64,000 nucleotides of DNA from Zea mays (GCF_902167145.1 NC_050102.1:3968001-4032000); one strand, 5' to 3'. Counted from the first letter of the stretch, positions 11,125-24,779 are shown. Notes: generated from the letters alone by a model not told the origin. Translations and numbers: made by a program.

Positions 11125-12411
11125 ATGGTCAATACTAGGAGGGGTGGTGGAATTGATTTACCTCCCAGACGACACACTCTGAGGATATTTAGACAACCCC
11201 AGCCACAGCCGACGGAGATGAATCCTCCTAATCCTCCACCAAGCGGAGTTGACCCATTGGTTGCAGCTCAAATGAGGATGATGCAACAAATGGCGGACAC
11301 TATGGCAGATATGCGGGCTCAGATGCAGCAAGAACGCCAGAAGATGCACCAGGAAAGAGAAGAGATACTCCAGGAGTTGCACCAGGAATGAGAAGAGATA
11401 CGCCAGGAAAGAAGGGCGCAACAGCAGCTGCAACAGCAACTTCAACAACAATAGCAACAGCAGCAACAGCAGCAACAACAACAAGTACCATTGCCTCCAC
11501 CTCCACCACCAGTTCCACCCCGTGATAAGCACTGGGAGTTCATGAGCCATAAGCCACCGACATTTGCAAGCTCTCCTGATCCACTAGACACAGATGATTG
11601 GTTGAAATCCATAGAGAAGATGTTGAACATTGCTCAATGCACTGACCGGGAGAAGGTTTTATATGCTTTTGGACGTCTGACAGGTCCTGCTAATGATTGG
11701 TGGGATTCATATACTGCTGCCCACGATGCTGCTGATACTATTACTTGGGCAGAGTTCAGTACGCAGTTCAGGAATTATCATATACCAGTTGGATTGATGA
11801 AGATTAAGAAGAAGGAATTTCTATCGCTGAAGTAAGGAAGTATGTCAGTCAGCGAGTACCGCGACAAGTTTATCCAGCTATCTAGATATGCTCCAGATGA
11901 AGTTGCTGAGGATGAGAGGAAGCAGGAACATTTTATTGAAGGACTTAATGGACCTCTACAGTATGCTCTAGTGGCACATATATTCCCATCATTTCAGAGG
12001 TTGCTCGATAAGGCTCTAGCTATTGAACACAAGCGTGTTCAGCTAGGAGACTAGAAGAGGATAGCTATATCTCAAGGACAAGGAAGTAGCAGTGTTCGTC
12101 CTCGCTACAGTTCACCCTAGGGTACACCAGTTCGCACTGGCGGAGGCCAGCGCCCAGTTCAGCAATCACCTTAGAGGACTCCACCGCCTCGTCAGGCCAC
12201 CCCCACTGGCACCCCGACGAAGTTTTCAGGACAGAGTGCAGGCACCACTTGCTTCAAGTGTGGGAAGACTGGACATTATGCAAATGTCTGCCCACAAAGG
12301 ATTGCTACTACCCCAGTTCAGAATAGGCAGCAAACTCCAGGATCTGGCAAGGGATACTCTATTGCCAAGGTTAATCAAGTCAGCGTTGATGCTACTCCGG
12401 ATGGTGCTGAC
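11125..12411 (+). pseudogene. gag of the Tekay-type element (multiple stops)
   Basis: The frame opens at MVNTRRGGG (11125; an earlier in-frame ATG lies at 11110). A glutamine-rich coiled-coil-like stretch (about 11320-11480) and a proline run follow. The capsid (retrotransposon gag) domain covers about 11560-12050, with LYAFGRLTGPANDWWDS and SVSEYRDKFIQLSRYAP. A CCHC zinc knuckle (CFKCGKTGHYANVC) lies at 12250-12291. In-frame stops are TGA 11389, TAG 11452, TAA 11833, TAG 12052, TAG 12118 and TAG 12172. There is no frameshift: every piece is in the same frame as pol. Gag would form the particle that packages the RNA. This copy cannot make it in one piece. Confidence 0.88.
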
Positions 12412-15400
12412 ATCGTACTTGGTATGTTTTATGTTAATGCTATTCCTGCAACTATATTATTTGATTCAGGTGCTATACATTCATTTATGTCTGCTCGATA
12501 TGCCAACACAAATGAGATACCACTGTTAAATATGAGAAAACCAATGATAGAAATTACACCTAAAGGGCCTGTTGAGGCAAATCAAATGACACGTAGATTG
12601 ACATTAACAATTATGGGAAGAGAATTTGGAGCTACTGCTATAATATTAGAGGCAAGCAGTATAGATCTGATCCTTGGTATGTCATGGTTAAGAAAGACAA
12701 AGGCCATTATAGCATGTGGTACACGTACCGTAGAATTCACTAGCCCTAAATGAGAAAGATTTCAAGTTAATATTGCAGTAACCACCTCATCCAAACGTGC
12801 AATGTTCTTTATACCTGAGGAGTTTGTTGGCGACAACATCCGTGTGGTTAGAGATTTTCCGGTTGTCTTTCCAGAGGAGTTACCAGGGATGCCACCTGAT
12901 AGGGAAGTTGAGTTTGTAATTGATCTTCTACCTGGAACTGCCCCTATTTCTAAACGGCCATACAGGATGTCTGTAGAAGAGTTAAAGGAACTGAAGAAGT
13001 AGTTAACTGAGTTACAAGAGGCTGGGTACATTCGTCCGAGTTCCTCACCTTGGGGAGCGCCGGTTCTGTTTGTACAGAAGAAGGATGGATCACAAAGGAT
13101 GTGTGTGGATTATAGATCACTTAATGATGTTACGGTGAAGAACAAATATCTGTTACCCCCTATTGAGGATTTATTCGATCAGATGAGAGGTGCCAGAGTA
13201 TTCTCGAAGATTGATCTCTGATCGGGATACCATCAGATGAGGATTAGACCATCAGATATTCCTAAGACGACTTTCTCGACTCGATATGGATTATATGAGT
13301 TCACTGTTATGTCGTTTGGATTAACCAATGCACTAGCTTATTTTATGAATTTGATGAATAAGGTGCTTATGGAGTATTTGGACAGATTCGTCGTGGTATT
13401 CATCGACGATATACTTATTTATTCCCAGAGTGATAGAGACCATGAGGAACATCTGAGATTGGTGCTACAGAAGCTACAAGATAACCAACTATATGCCAAG
13501 TTTAGCAAGTGCGAGTTTTGGATTGGCGAGGTGCCATTTCTTGGTCATATCATATCTAATGGAGGAATATCAGTGGATCCTTCTAAGGTTAAGGAGATAA
13601 TGGAGTGGAGAGTAACCACTACAGTTACTGAGATTCGGAGTTTCTTGGGACTAGCAGGATATTATTGGAGATTTATTGAAGGATTTTCTAAGATCGCTAA
13701 GCCTATGACCTCCCTTTTGGAGAAGGGCAAAGAATTTAAGTGGGACGAGAAGTGCCAAGACAGCTTTGATCAATTAAAGAAAAGATTGATGTCGCCACCA
13801 GTGTTGGTTATGCCAGATCTGCAGAAGGGATTTGATATTTATTGTGATGCATGTGGCCAAGGCTTGGGATGTGTGCTCATGCAAGAGGGACATGTGATTG
13901 CCTATGCTTCTCGTCAGTTGCGGAAACATGAATTGAATTACCCCACTCATGACTTAGAACTGGTAGCTGTTGTGCATGCGCTTAAGATATGGAGACATTA
14001 TATCATGGGAACCAAGTGTCAAGTATACACGGATCATAAGAGTTTGAAGTATATATTCACTCAGAAGGATCTCAACCTTAAACAACGTCGTTGGTTGGAG
14101 CTTATTAAGGATTATGATTTGGAGATTCACTATCACCCGGGCAAGACAAATTGGGTTGCAGATGCCTTGAGTCGAAAGGAGCATGTTCATTCAGCTATTG
14201 TTGCCCAGCTACCCGATGAAATTGTTGAGGATTTCAGGAGACTTAACCTGGGGATAGTTGCTCACACCGAAGGAGTCACTATTGATGTGGAACCTACTTT
14301 GGAGCAAGAAATCCACAAAGGATAGATTGGTGATGCTAAAATACAAGAGATTAAGGATCTTATTACTGAAGGTCGAGGTCCAGAATTCACGAAAGATGAG
14401 TAAGGCACCGTATGGTTCAAGGACAGGATATGTGTTCCTGATATTGGAAGCCTTCGTGAGACTATTTTAAAGGAGTCCCATGACTCAGATTATTCTATTC
14501 ATCCTGGTAGTACCAAGATGTATTAGGATTTGAAGCGGAAATATTGGTGGTATGGATTGAAGAGAGATGTGGCTGCACACGTGGCTATGTGCGATGTGTG
14601 TCAAAGAGTTAAGGCTGAACACTAGAGGCCAGCTAAACTATTGCATCCACTGAAGATACCCGAGTGGAAGTGGGAAGAGATTGGTATGGATTTCATTACT
14701 GGATTGCCTCGCACCCAAAAAGGATATGATGCTATATGGGTGATTGTGGATAGATTGACTAAAGTGGCTCATTTCATTCCGGTCAAGACTACTTATAAAG
14801 GCTCTCCACTAGCAGAGTTATATATGGCTCGGATTGTGTGTTTACATGGAGTACCGAAGAAGATCGTGTCTGATCGAGGTTCACAGTTTACCTCAAGATT
14901 TTAGAGAAGCTTTCATGAGAACATGAGCACAAAGTTGAACTTTAGTACGGCTTATCACCCTCAGACTGATGGACAGACTGAAAGGACCAATCAAGTATTG
15001 GAAGATATGTTGAGAGCTTGTGCCCTTCAACATGGAGGAAGTTGGGATAAAAGTTTACCATATGCTGAGTTCTCATATAATAATAGCTATCAGGCTAGTC
15101 TGAAGATGTCACCTTTTGAATCTTTATATTGGAGAAAGTGCAGGACTCCTCTATATTGGGATCAAGTTGGAGAAAGGCAGTTCTTTGGGCCTGAACTGAT
15201 TCAAGAGGTAGAAGAACAAGTCTGTATAATTCGAGAGAATTTGAGGGTAGCTCAAACCAGGCAAAAGAGCTATGCTGATAATAGAAGGAGACCACTGGAA
15301 TTTGAGGAAGGAGATTATGTGTACCTCAAGGTGTCACCACTTCATGGAATGAGGAGATTCAAAGTTAAGGGCAAATTGTCCCCTCGCTATATTGGACCAT

Positions 15401-15735
15401 TCGTGATCTTTAGGCGAGTTGGGGAGATGGCATACCAACTCGAGCTACCTGCTAATCTATCGGATGTGCATAATGTGTTCCACGTGTCTCAACTTAAGAA
15501 GTGTCTCCGTGTTCCTGAGGAATAGTTACCAATGGAAGAGCTCAGTATTCAGGGTGATCTGACTTACACTGAGTATCCTGTCAAGATTCTTGATACATTG
15601 ACTCGAGTTACAAGAAATAAGGTGATAAAGATGTGCAAAGTATAATGGAGTCACCATGGAGAGGATGAAGCAACATGGGAAAGAGAAGAAGAGCTTCGCA
15701 TAGATTTCCCCAACCTTTTCCCTAGATCTTCCTAA
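12412..15735 (+). pseudogene. pol (PR-RT-RNaseH-integrase-chromodomain), multiple stops
   Basis: It continues the gag frame. Aspartic protease is marked by LFDSGAIHSF (DSGA at 12463-12474). Reverse transcriptase covers about 13015-13530, with SKID, YHQM and FIDD at 13399-13410. RNase H starts near [12 protein letters not shown] (about 13840) and ends about 14190. Integrase has the HHCC finger (about 14480-14615) and a DDE core: GMDFITGLP about 14685, VSDRGSQF about 14866, then [16 protein letters not shown] about 14935. The tail has a [10 protein letters not shown] motif and a chromodomain (about 15570-15700, EYPVKILD, then ATWE). Stops: TGA 12751, TAG 13000, TGA 13219, TAG 14323, TAA 14401, TAG 14524, TAG 14623, TAG 14902, TAG 15523, TAA 15643. 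The natural end is TAA 15733. Chromodomains target insertion to marked chromatin. Confidence 0.92.
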
Positions 15736-15758
15736 ATCTCGAGGACGAGATTATTTTT

Positions 15759-15770
15759 AAGGAGAGTAGG
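15759..15770 (+). promoter_or_regulatory. Polypurine tract
   Basis: AAGGAGAGTAGG lies three bases before the 3' LTR and is the expected primer for plus-strand DNA synthesis. Confidence 0.75.
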
Positions 15771-15773
15771 ATT

Positions 15774-18700
15774 TGTAATACCCCATTTGTAATTTGCAAG
15801 AGCTAATACCAAAGGGAGAAACAAGTTCACTTTATCTATGTGGGAGTTTGAACTTTTTGTGCCATCACATGTGAACACCATATTTTAAAACAGATAATTA
15901 TAAAGTAAATGCCACTAAATCATTGCATCATGTTGCGATTTTCTTTTGTGTGCACATTGTGACAAAATAAAATAACAAATGTGACAAGAAAAAAATAATA
16001 AAGTCCCAAGGTGGAATTTAGAATATAAAGGAAATTATATAAGTAAGAAAAAAATATATATGGAGATATAAAGATAAAAATAATACATATATAAAAATAT
16101 CTTCAATTTGGTACTGTTTATGGCACAAAATAATCTGAGGATAAAAGTTTGACACATGTTTGAATTTAAACTAGGATTGAAGTTTGAATTGGAAAGGGAG
16201 AAAAGAAAAAAAATAAATATAAAGAAAAAGGCAAAACCCCGCTTGGGCTGCGTCCTCAGCCATTCGGCCCATTTGGCCAAATCCTCCGCATAGCCCAACA
16301 CCTGGAAATGTGGCGCCGACACCTTGGGCCCAGCCGCCAGTCTCTTGGGCGAGTGAACTGTCGCTGGCACGTGGGCCCGAGGGATCAGTTGCGCCATCTT
16401 CCTCCTCTGAAACGACCGTGCGGACCTGTCGCGGCGGCGTCAACTACCGCGCGCGAATCACGGAGGCATGGACCGAGCTCATGCCAGGCGCATAAATGGA
16501 TTCGTCTGGGTGCTCTCCGCCTACCTCGCCACTTCTCGTAGCCCCACTAGGTCCGCAACCGACCTAATTTCTAGAGCCACCGCAACCGCGAAACCCGCCG
16601 TGGTCGAAGCACGCAACCGCCGTCGTAAAGCTGACCTGAGCCATTGAGGGAGCTTCGCCTCAACACCCTGAAGATATCAGTAGTCTCGCCGCGCAAGTTT
16701 TGAGGCCAGAGTGGCGTGAATTGGTCGTCGGAGGAAAAGCTCTGCCGTGCGCTCGCACTTCGTCGTGGTCAACCATCGTCGCGTAATCATCGCCGGTGAG
16801 ATAACCCTCCTCGGATTCACGTTGCTGGCCATACGGTGTAGACCTATTTGGTTGGGTGGATATTCCATTGGGGGCCTCGGATCGCTTGGCTCCGGTGATG
16901 GGCGCCACCGTGCGAGGGGCTACGCCACCGCCGTAGAGGTAGCTGAGTCGGGTGTTGGTCAGGGTCGTTGATCGGGAAAAGAACGGCCAGGATTAGAACT
17001 TGGCGTACCGCTTGGGTTGAATAGGCGTAACCATCTGATTGTGATCCGGTGACTGTGATTCAATCTCGGAAAATAAGATCGGGACCTTTGATATACCCAT
17101 CAACGGTCTGTTTGTGTATGAGACCATCGGGGTATCCGGACCGGGGGATCAAAATCATGCGGTCAGTTTTGCATACCGGTTCGACGTAATATAGATTTAA
17201 TCTGCGCCCTTCAAATCTGATCAGTCGGCTCTGGATTCAGGTTACCCGTTCGCTCTGGCGCATTTGCGTAAGACCCCCTCTGTTATTAAGTATTCGACCA
17301 GCCATCCGCATGGACTATGCGCTGCGTCTTGGACATCTTACCCTGAGGCCCCTGGGTTCTCTGTAAATAGTGTGCCCAGTCCATAGCTCTGTAAATTCAG
17401 TTATTTAATTTTAGAAATTACTTTTTAATACAAAAATATATGCTAGAACTTTAATAATTCATAGAAAATTCATATGAACTCCAAATTAATCCATTCCACT
17501 TTCTAAAATTTTGTAATTTTATTCTTTACCACTTAGAGTCTCTGTTTTGTCATGAAAACAGTAAGAAAAATAATTTCTCACTTAATCCTATTTTAAACAC
17601 ATTAAACCTTTGGAAATTCATATCTTAAAATCTATAACTCCAAAAATTATGATTCATGTTCCTAGGTTTTTATTTTAATGTGTAGAATATTACTGTGTAT
17701 TTTGTTTACATGTTTGGTGTAATATTAATTTTCTCTATATATTGTGCTTGTTTGTATTGTGGCGAGTAGAAGAGCCTGTGACTGAGGATCCTGGTGAGCA
17801 GCAGATAGAAGTAGCTGAGCAGGAGCTCATTAAAGGCAAGTTGTGCCATTGATCACTTTTTACCCAATAATGTTCTTTAATATTATTTATTCATGCATAG
17901 GTTAATTTTGATGGGACCCGATAGGTCACCCTAGATTGTTTATCTCATTACCTTGTTTACCCCTGAATCACTTGGGTAGTTTGCTATTGCTTTATATGGT
18001 TTTGGGATAATCATTTAGTATATCTATGTTCCAATTCTTTTGTTATTATGTTCATGTCAAGATCATTAATGTTAATTGGAATATAGAGCTTAACTTGAGA
18101 AACACGTGCCACCACAAGGGAGGAATGGGACCCCTTGGCTGACTAATTAGGAAAGCTAGAGGAAGACTACCTTACCCGAAAGGGGCAAGGGCAGTAGGGG
18201 AGTTGCATGCAAGGAGGTTCTCGGGTTGATTTTGTTGCGATGGCGGTCAGACAAGGGATTCTTGCAAGTGCTCTTCCCATAAACTATAGCGGGTTTTCGG
18301 AAGCTAGTGGAACTTTGTAAAGGCCTCGTAGTGTTGCCCTGCCTCGCCTCCTCAGTAGAGGTGTATGGGAGTCGCGACCCCTTAGCAGATGGGTAACATG
18401 ACTTGTGGGTAAAGGGTACAACCTCTGCAGAGTGTAAAACTGGTATACTAGCCATGCTCACGGTCATCAGCAGCTCGGGACTCTCTGATGATTAATTTAT
18501 GGAACTTAAATTCAATTTGTCATTTGCATATGCATGGGATTATTATTAATTTTGTTCTAATACTTTATTTAAGGTTTGGTATTTACTTACACTTAGTAAC
18601 TGCTAATAAAATTTTGACCAACTACTTAAAAGCAATGCTCAGCTCTAACCCCTGTCAATGATTAGACTTACACATCACATGGACTCCCACCTTTGTGAGT

Positions 18701-19047
18701 TCATGTCCACTGGTTCCCCACAACTTGTTGAACTATGATCATGTGTGAGCTCACCCTTGCTGTCTCACACCCCCACCACAGGAGAAGAGTAGGTGGTTCA
18801 GGAGGAGCCACAAGGCGAGGAGTTTGATCTGATCTAGGTGGCGTTTCCCCAGTTGACTCTTGCGCCAAGGATGATCCTTAGTTCGTCTTATATTTATATT
18901 TTATTCTGTAATAAGTCTTCTGCTATGTAATAAATACTCTGATGTTATTATGACATTTATCTCTATACACTCTGTTATTATATATGTTGTCTTCTTGGCG
19001 CATGTATGAGATGCACCTGTCTTTGTTCCTTAAAGCCGGGTGTGACA
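15774..19047 (+). repeat. 3' LTR of Tekay-type element (3274 bp)
   Basis: Matches 7576-10645 and keeps the 204 bases missing there (about 16468-16675), including TATA-like CATAAATGG near 16491. The exon-like acidic ORF recurs (17766-17835 and from 18782) with the same early TAG. Confidence 0.92.
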
Positions 19048-19090
19048 CGTCCTCGTGGGCCCTAGGTTCGCCTGTCTATCTCGTATTTAT

Positions 19091-22000
19091 TGTGGCAGAA
19101 CCTCCCAAGTTATCGGGCCCACATGCACCTGTCCTTATCTCAAAGACCTCAGACAGCTATGCATGTGCACCAGATAACTTAACAGGATCCGTCCGAGTGT
19201 CCCAAGGACCCCGGATAAACCACTTACAACCAGGATCGCAAGATTAAGTAAACACAAATCACACACCAACATTTTGCAGCGGAAAATCTTATTACCAAAT
19301 TTTACAAGTTACAACAAGTTTACATTGTATTTATCGGAGTGATTGCAAAAGTGGTTCAAAGGAATAACTTTGAGATGTTATAAATTATTTGTAAGTTTGA
19401 AATATATGCTAGCTCAAGTGACCATCCTCAATAAGAAGTATAGAAGAATTACTTAGACTTATAAGAAGGCCGAGCCCACCGGCACATAACACCATCAACA
19501 GCAGCACAAAACTATAACCTGAAAAACAACAGGGAATAAAACCCTGAGTACGGAATTACTCAGCAAGACTTACCCGACTAAAGAAAAGACTCTCAAGGAT
19601 ATGCTGGCTGATTAGGAGTCAAGGTAAGGTTAAGCAATAATCAAGGACTCATTTTGCAGAAGAGCTTACTAGTAGTGAATCCTTATGCCAAAATTTTACT
19701 TCACAAGTTAAGTACTTTTCCTGAATCTAGATTTGTCTAATCTAGAGCATTCACTTGTCCTGATCTAGCTTTCTTTTAACCAACTACAATCATGTTTCAC
19801 TTGTCAACTACGATGAGTGGTCAGTGAGTCGAGTCTCCATAACCGAGGAGCAACGACGATTCGAACCGATTATACCCAGCTGGAGATCCCTAACCACACG
19901 ACATATGTAGCACTTAACCCTTGCATATGTCAACTGTTCCCATAGATCCTCCACAACGTGAACCGGTCCGCGCTACCCGGGAGCACAGTACTCCTCCATC
20001 CAGCCTCTAGCCAGGAGGGTACACGCTACTCCCACCATCTCCCACGCCCAGTGCGCGGTTGTCTTTTCACGTATGGAATAGCCAGGTTCAGGCTTACCGG
20101 AGCATGTGGTTAGTTGCAAAGTCTCACCTCATCAGGCCTACATCGAACGGTCCTTAATCGACACAGACGGGCGACCATGTCCGCTCAACGTCTGGTCTAG
20201 ATGTATTCGAACCATTTTCCCATTTTTGGTACCCGGCAGGGGTACTCTTTTCCAAATGATGAACCCACTCCGGCCGAAGTGGAATCATCACCATAAGTTT
20301 GCTTTGATTTTTGAAACGAAAGGCCCATAACCAATGTGCCACAATCATTCTTTTTGAAAACAAATGATTTTTCAGTTTCTAAGCAGGGCTAAGCATTATC
20401 AGTTCTTTTTATAAAACCGGGATTAAGGAGTCTCCAAGGAATGATAATGCATCAATTGTTTATCACACAACTCCTATCACCTAATGCATCAGATAAGGTG
20501 AAAAAGTATTTAAAACACAAGGAAGGGGTAAATGCACCGGGGCTTGCCTGGAATAACACTACGTTAGTGTTTGTTAGACGATGTCCGCTTGACGAGTATC
20601 CCTCGACCGAGCACTTGCTTAATTTAACCATCTTCAGGTTGGTCCATCAGCTTCATCCTGCGGATTTAGCCCGTGCTTGGGGTCGACTTGGCTTGTCTTC
20701 CGCATCACATGATTATTTATCGTACCTCATGAGATGCACGATGCACATGTATGAGCACAAGTAGAACGAGTATAAGATAGATACTCTATACTAAAAAGGA
20801 TGAAACACTTAAAATCAAGCATTAAGCACCATGGATATCATAGCAGAGCATCGACTACATTCATTAACCAAATTGACCTAATAACACTAGAAAATCTATT
20901 TTTATTCCTAGCTTTTTATTAACTCTCTAAACTGTGTAACTTAATTACTTGATTTAGCGAGCTATCTAAATCGATCATCACAATATACGCATGCTAAATT
21001 AATAATATTTACTGTGACCAACAATTCTATTTAATCTATTTATAGACCTAGTTAACGGGAATACGAATCAACTTACCCTGACTAATTCGACGCGATAGTT
21101 GCAAGCACGAGGATGGTTTCCGGTTGACGTCTTTGATCACATATGGCTGGCGAGTGATGCACACACGACGCGACGACGAGTTTGAGTATGAAGCGAGCTG
21201 ACGACGTGTGATCGAGCAGGTTAGCGCGAGCTTTGGCCACCAGCAAGCGCAGTATCGACGACGAGGATCGAGGCGGGGTTGACTAGCACGACAAGCCCGT
21301 GCAGGGGGCAAGAGCCAACGGTCGGGAGATGGCAGCACGGTTCAGGCAAGGCCGCGCAAACACTGAACGAGGAAAACGACGGCTCGCCGACACACGAAGC
21401 TATCACCTCCCAGTTGGACATTCCGTCGAGCATCGGATAAGCGACGCACGGAACAGTACTGTCTTCTCTAATCCCAGCCCGATATCGAGGATCCCCCAAC
21501 TGCAAGCACCTACACTACTCCTGCGCATCCAAGACAACGGCCAGGCGAGCACGAAGCCGCGCGAGGAAACAGAGCGCGCGCAGGGCGATGGGCACCGCGG
21601 CACGTCAGGGAGCCGGACGCGGCACACAAGGAGATCCACGGCTGGAAAAACGCCGGCCAGCAGAGAAGTAGAGGTGAGGGCGCACCATGGACAGAGAAGG
21701 CAGTGCGCACCCACGGAACGAGCAGAGGCGAGCGTGTAGCGTCCGATGGGTGAGCGACTGGAGCAGGGTGCGGCTGAGGAATGGGCAGAGGCCAAGCTGG
21801 GGCACCGCAGCGCCGGAGAGGACGCGCAGAAAGAATCCACGGCGAGGGAGCTCGGGGGAAACCGCGGCGCGTGCGCAGGGACGAGCAGGGCATAGAGAGC
21901 AGGACGCCGAGCGCTAGTCACCGGAGCAGGGAGCTGGGCGAACTCCATGGGCGAGCAGGAGTCGAGCTCGCAGGGGAAGAGGCTAGGGGAAGCCGAGCGG

Positions 22001-23592
22001 TCGAGCTGAGCTACGGCGGACATGGCGACAAGCGAACAGAGGGGAGGGGCGCTGGGGAAGAGAGCGGCGTTGGGGGCCGGGCGGCCGAGCTCGGCTGGGA
22101 GTTGGGGCTGGGCGCTGGAGAAGTGGAGAGGCTGGGCGCGCAGGAAGCTGAAGCTTGCAGGGAATCCGGCGCTGGGAGCTTCGAGCAGAGGATCCACATC
22201 CGACCAGGCGCCGGGGAGAAGAGGAGCAGAGGCACTCGGCTAAGAGCAGAAGATGGACACCGCGATGGGATTTTTATTCAGGGTGGCCGAGCGGATGGGA
22301 ACGAGGCAACGGCGGTGAGAAAAATCTTGAGCTGAGCGGCGGCGGGGATAAGGGAAGAAGACGGCTGGAAGGATAGAGCCGCGAGATTTTTCTTCCTGGG
22401 CACATGAGAATAGCAGAGGGAGGAGCTCCGGCGAGGTTGGCTGGAACGACGACTTGGAGCGGCGGTCGGGCGTCTGCAAGCTCTGAGCGCAGAACTGTAG
22501 GGGATAGAAAATATGTGCGATGCGGAGAGGTGGCCGGATAATGGAGTCCGTCGAGAAGAGAATGGATATGGCCAGCGACGACGACGACAAGCTAGTAGCG
22601 CCACTTGATTTTGACGGACGGGAGTGGCCGAACCGCTGTTTCGTCCACACGGCACCAGATAATGGAGTCCCGCAGATGACGTGGTCAATATAAGGAGGAG
22701 AGAGAGACGCGTGGAAGAGTTCCATGCGGTGGTCAAAAAATGCTAAACGGTGGAAAGATTTCAGATATTTTCTATTTGGTCTTTTCTTCTTTCTCAAAGA
22801 ATACTGGTATTAGAATTAGAGTTTGGGTGTGATATAAATAGAACAGATCAAAACACAATCAGAATACGATACTTAAGACGCCATTAATTTAGTTAAACCC
22901 GGATAAAAATTTATCTATTTTTCGAACCCATTTGATTTCTCTACCTAGAATAGCACACTAAAGAATAATCCCAATTATTAATCTTGCGCACGGTTTCTTG
23001 GTAACGCAAGCAATCCATATTATACTTTCGGACCAATATTATCTGCTATAAAATCAAACGTTAATCTCTTTGTCTCGGATAATATCGGGTTCAGATAAGA
23101 CGCAAACAGAATGAACCAAACGAGATCGAGACTGAAATTTTAGTCCGCTTTTGTTTACATAGGAATCGAATAATTTCCATAATTGTAAACAGTGGAACGG
23201 ATTAATCACGAATACTCAGTTCTGATTAAGTTATCTCAGTCCGAAATAACGTTTTTGCGTTAACTGTTGTCGCCGAGTTCAAATTAATTTGCCCGGGATA
23301 AAAATCACCTAGTGGGTCGAGCTTCCAAATTCGTATTTGCGTGAGCGATGAATTTTAAATACTCACCGGACGCACCGATTTTCGGAACAACGATATTCCG
23401 AACATCACGAAAATTTAGGAAGAGCCCGGATAAATAAAAACAATATCGAACTCGCGATAAATGGAACAGATGCGATATTAAAATCGCGATACGCGAAGAT
23501 GTTTAAAATTTAGCATCTGTTTTATCCACTGATATTACGTGCTTAAATTCATACTCGCTGTCCAGCGGAATATAAACACCTGGGGTGTTACA
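19091..23592 (-). mobile_element. Solo LTR of 4.5 kb (minus orientation)
   Basis: On the minus strand it starts TGTAACACCCCAGG and ends GGTTCTGCCACA, so the plus copy runs TGTGGCAGAACC to GGTGTTACA. The target duplication TTTAT flanks it exactly (19086-19090 and 23593-23597). I see no gag or pol inside and no internal LTR pair, so it is best read as a solo LTR left by recombination of a long-LTR Gypsy element. Positions 21050-22800 are GC-rich with many overlapping open frames on both strands, none resembling a known protein. The rest is AT-rich non-coding. Confidence 0.75.
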
Positions 23593-23597
23593 TTTAT

Positions 23598-24300
23598 TGT
23601 GGCGGACGACGCGGGGCTATGGGTCCCAAGCGCCATCATTTAGGTTATGCCAAACCATGGTCTTCGTGTTGCGCTCTGCCAGTGATCTACGCACTCAGGC
23701 CTAGTCCGGTAGATCATGAGTGCGTCGTAGGCCGAGGGGCACACGGACCATAAATGTGTCGCACTCCAGGGAGTTCGTAGGTCATGAGTGTAATGCGGCC
23801 TAAAGGGTTTGTAGGTCATGAGTGGGAAGCGGACCAGCGCCTGCGTTGTGGCTCGGTGCCAGGCGTGGCTAATGCGGCCGATTATTTTACGACAGGTCAA
23901 TCTGGGGTCGGACGCGGGATCCACTCGAGTGGTTTCTCTCCACCACGCCTAGTCCCTCATGTCAGGTTCCACCACATCCGACCCTCCCTCGGTGCTGTGG
24001 GGTTTGACCAAGGGCGGGTTCTTTTAGGGTTGACATATCCATTTCTTCCAGCTAACCAATGGGCCCAAGCGACCAAGGGCTCTTCCTTTAGCGTGCTCAC
24101 TGACCGGCAGGCTCCAAGAACGGAGATCGTATCCCCGACAGTAGCCCCCGGGCACCGAGGGGAGAGTGTCCGGTCCTTTTGTCGCATACTTCCATATTTT
24201 TCTCGTAAATGGCCCCGAACCGTTGCCTCCTTCCATATGTGGTGTTTGGTATATGCGTAGCATCGCCATGCCTCGTGCCTTTATATAAATGATCCCTCCC
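23598..24300 (+). repeat. LTR-like fragment of the older host element
   Basis: Continues the sequence cut at 19090. The segment 23845-24143 (GTGGCTCGGTGCCAGGC ... ATCGTATCCCCGAC) is repeated at 30989-31284. A TATA-like CTTTATATAAATG lies at about 24278, so the LTR may extend past the repeated part. The LTR limits could not be fixed. Confidence 0.5.
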
Positions 24301-24779
24301 TAGAGTGTCTTCGTTGTTCCTTGCCTTTACTTTCTTTGTTGAGGGATGATTTCTTTGTGGCTCTTTATGAACTCAGGCAAGCGTCCAGCGGAAGAGTGTC
24401 CCCGGTGCTACATCCTCTCAAGCAAGAGATGATTGACTCGGGACACATGTTCCTTCTTCTTCTGTCTCTAGACTCTTAAGATTGTGCTTGTCTCATCTTC
24501 TTCTTCGTGTAGCCAGGTGATTTTGATGAGGCAGAGAAAATACTTCATGATGTCTTTCTGCTAGGGAGGGATCTCAATACTCTCATCACAGACTTCCTCG
24601 GATCTTTGGGAGAAACTGGTCACTACCCACACGACGCTTGAGGCTACCGACGGCGAGGTGGCCGGTCTCCTTGCTCGCCAAATGAAGATAGACCGTCGCG
24701 TTGTGGTTTCGTGTTGTCTTCTGCTTTTGTGAATAACCCTCTTTGGTTGTCATTGACTATTTTCCCTTGTTACCGGTGC

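Larger units (their letters stand above)
7576..19047 (+). mobile_element. Complete Tekay-type chromovirus (Gypsy) LTR retrotransposon
   Basis: Two LTRs (7576-10645 and 15774-19047, both TGTAATACC...TGTGACA) flank a primer binding site, gag, pol in the order PR-RT-RH-INT, and a C-terminal chromodomain. The 5-bp target duplication CGTCC is present at 7571-7575 and 19048-19052. Long LTRs of over 3 kb, an initiator-Met-type primer site and a chromodomain are known traits of the Tekay/Del lineage. The ORF carries 16 premature stops, so this copy cannot act by itself. It inserted into an older LTR element. Confidence 0.93.

Noticed and set aside
11158..11550. 130-codon minus-strand leucine-rich open frame
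   Set aside because: It is the antisense of the glutamine/CAG-CAA-rich part of gag.
12092..12529. 145-codon plus-strand frame inside gag-pol
   Set aside because: Off-frame shadow. The CCHC knuckle and protease motif are in the other frame, continuous with gag and pol.
21403..22197. 264-codon minus-strand open frame in the 4.5-kb solo LTR
   Set aside because: High GC creates overlapping long frames in several registers on both strands. No recognised domain and low-complexity Ser/Pro/Ala/Leu composition.
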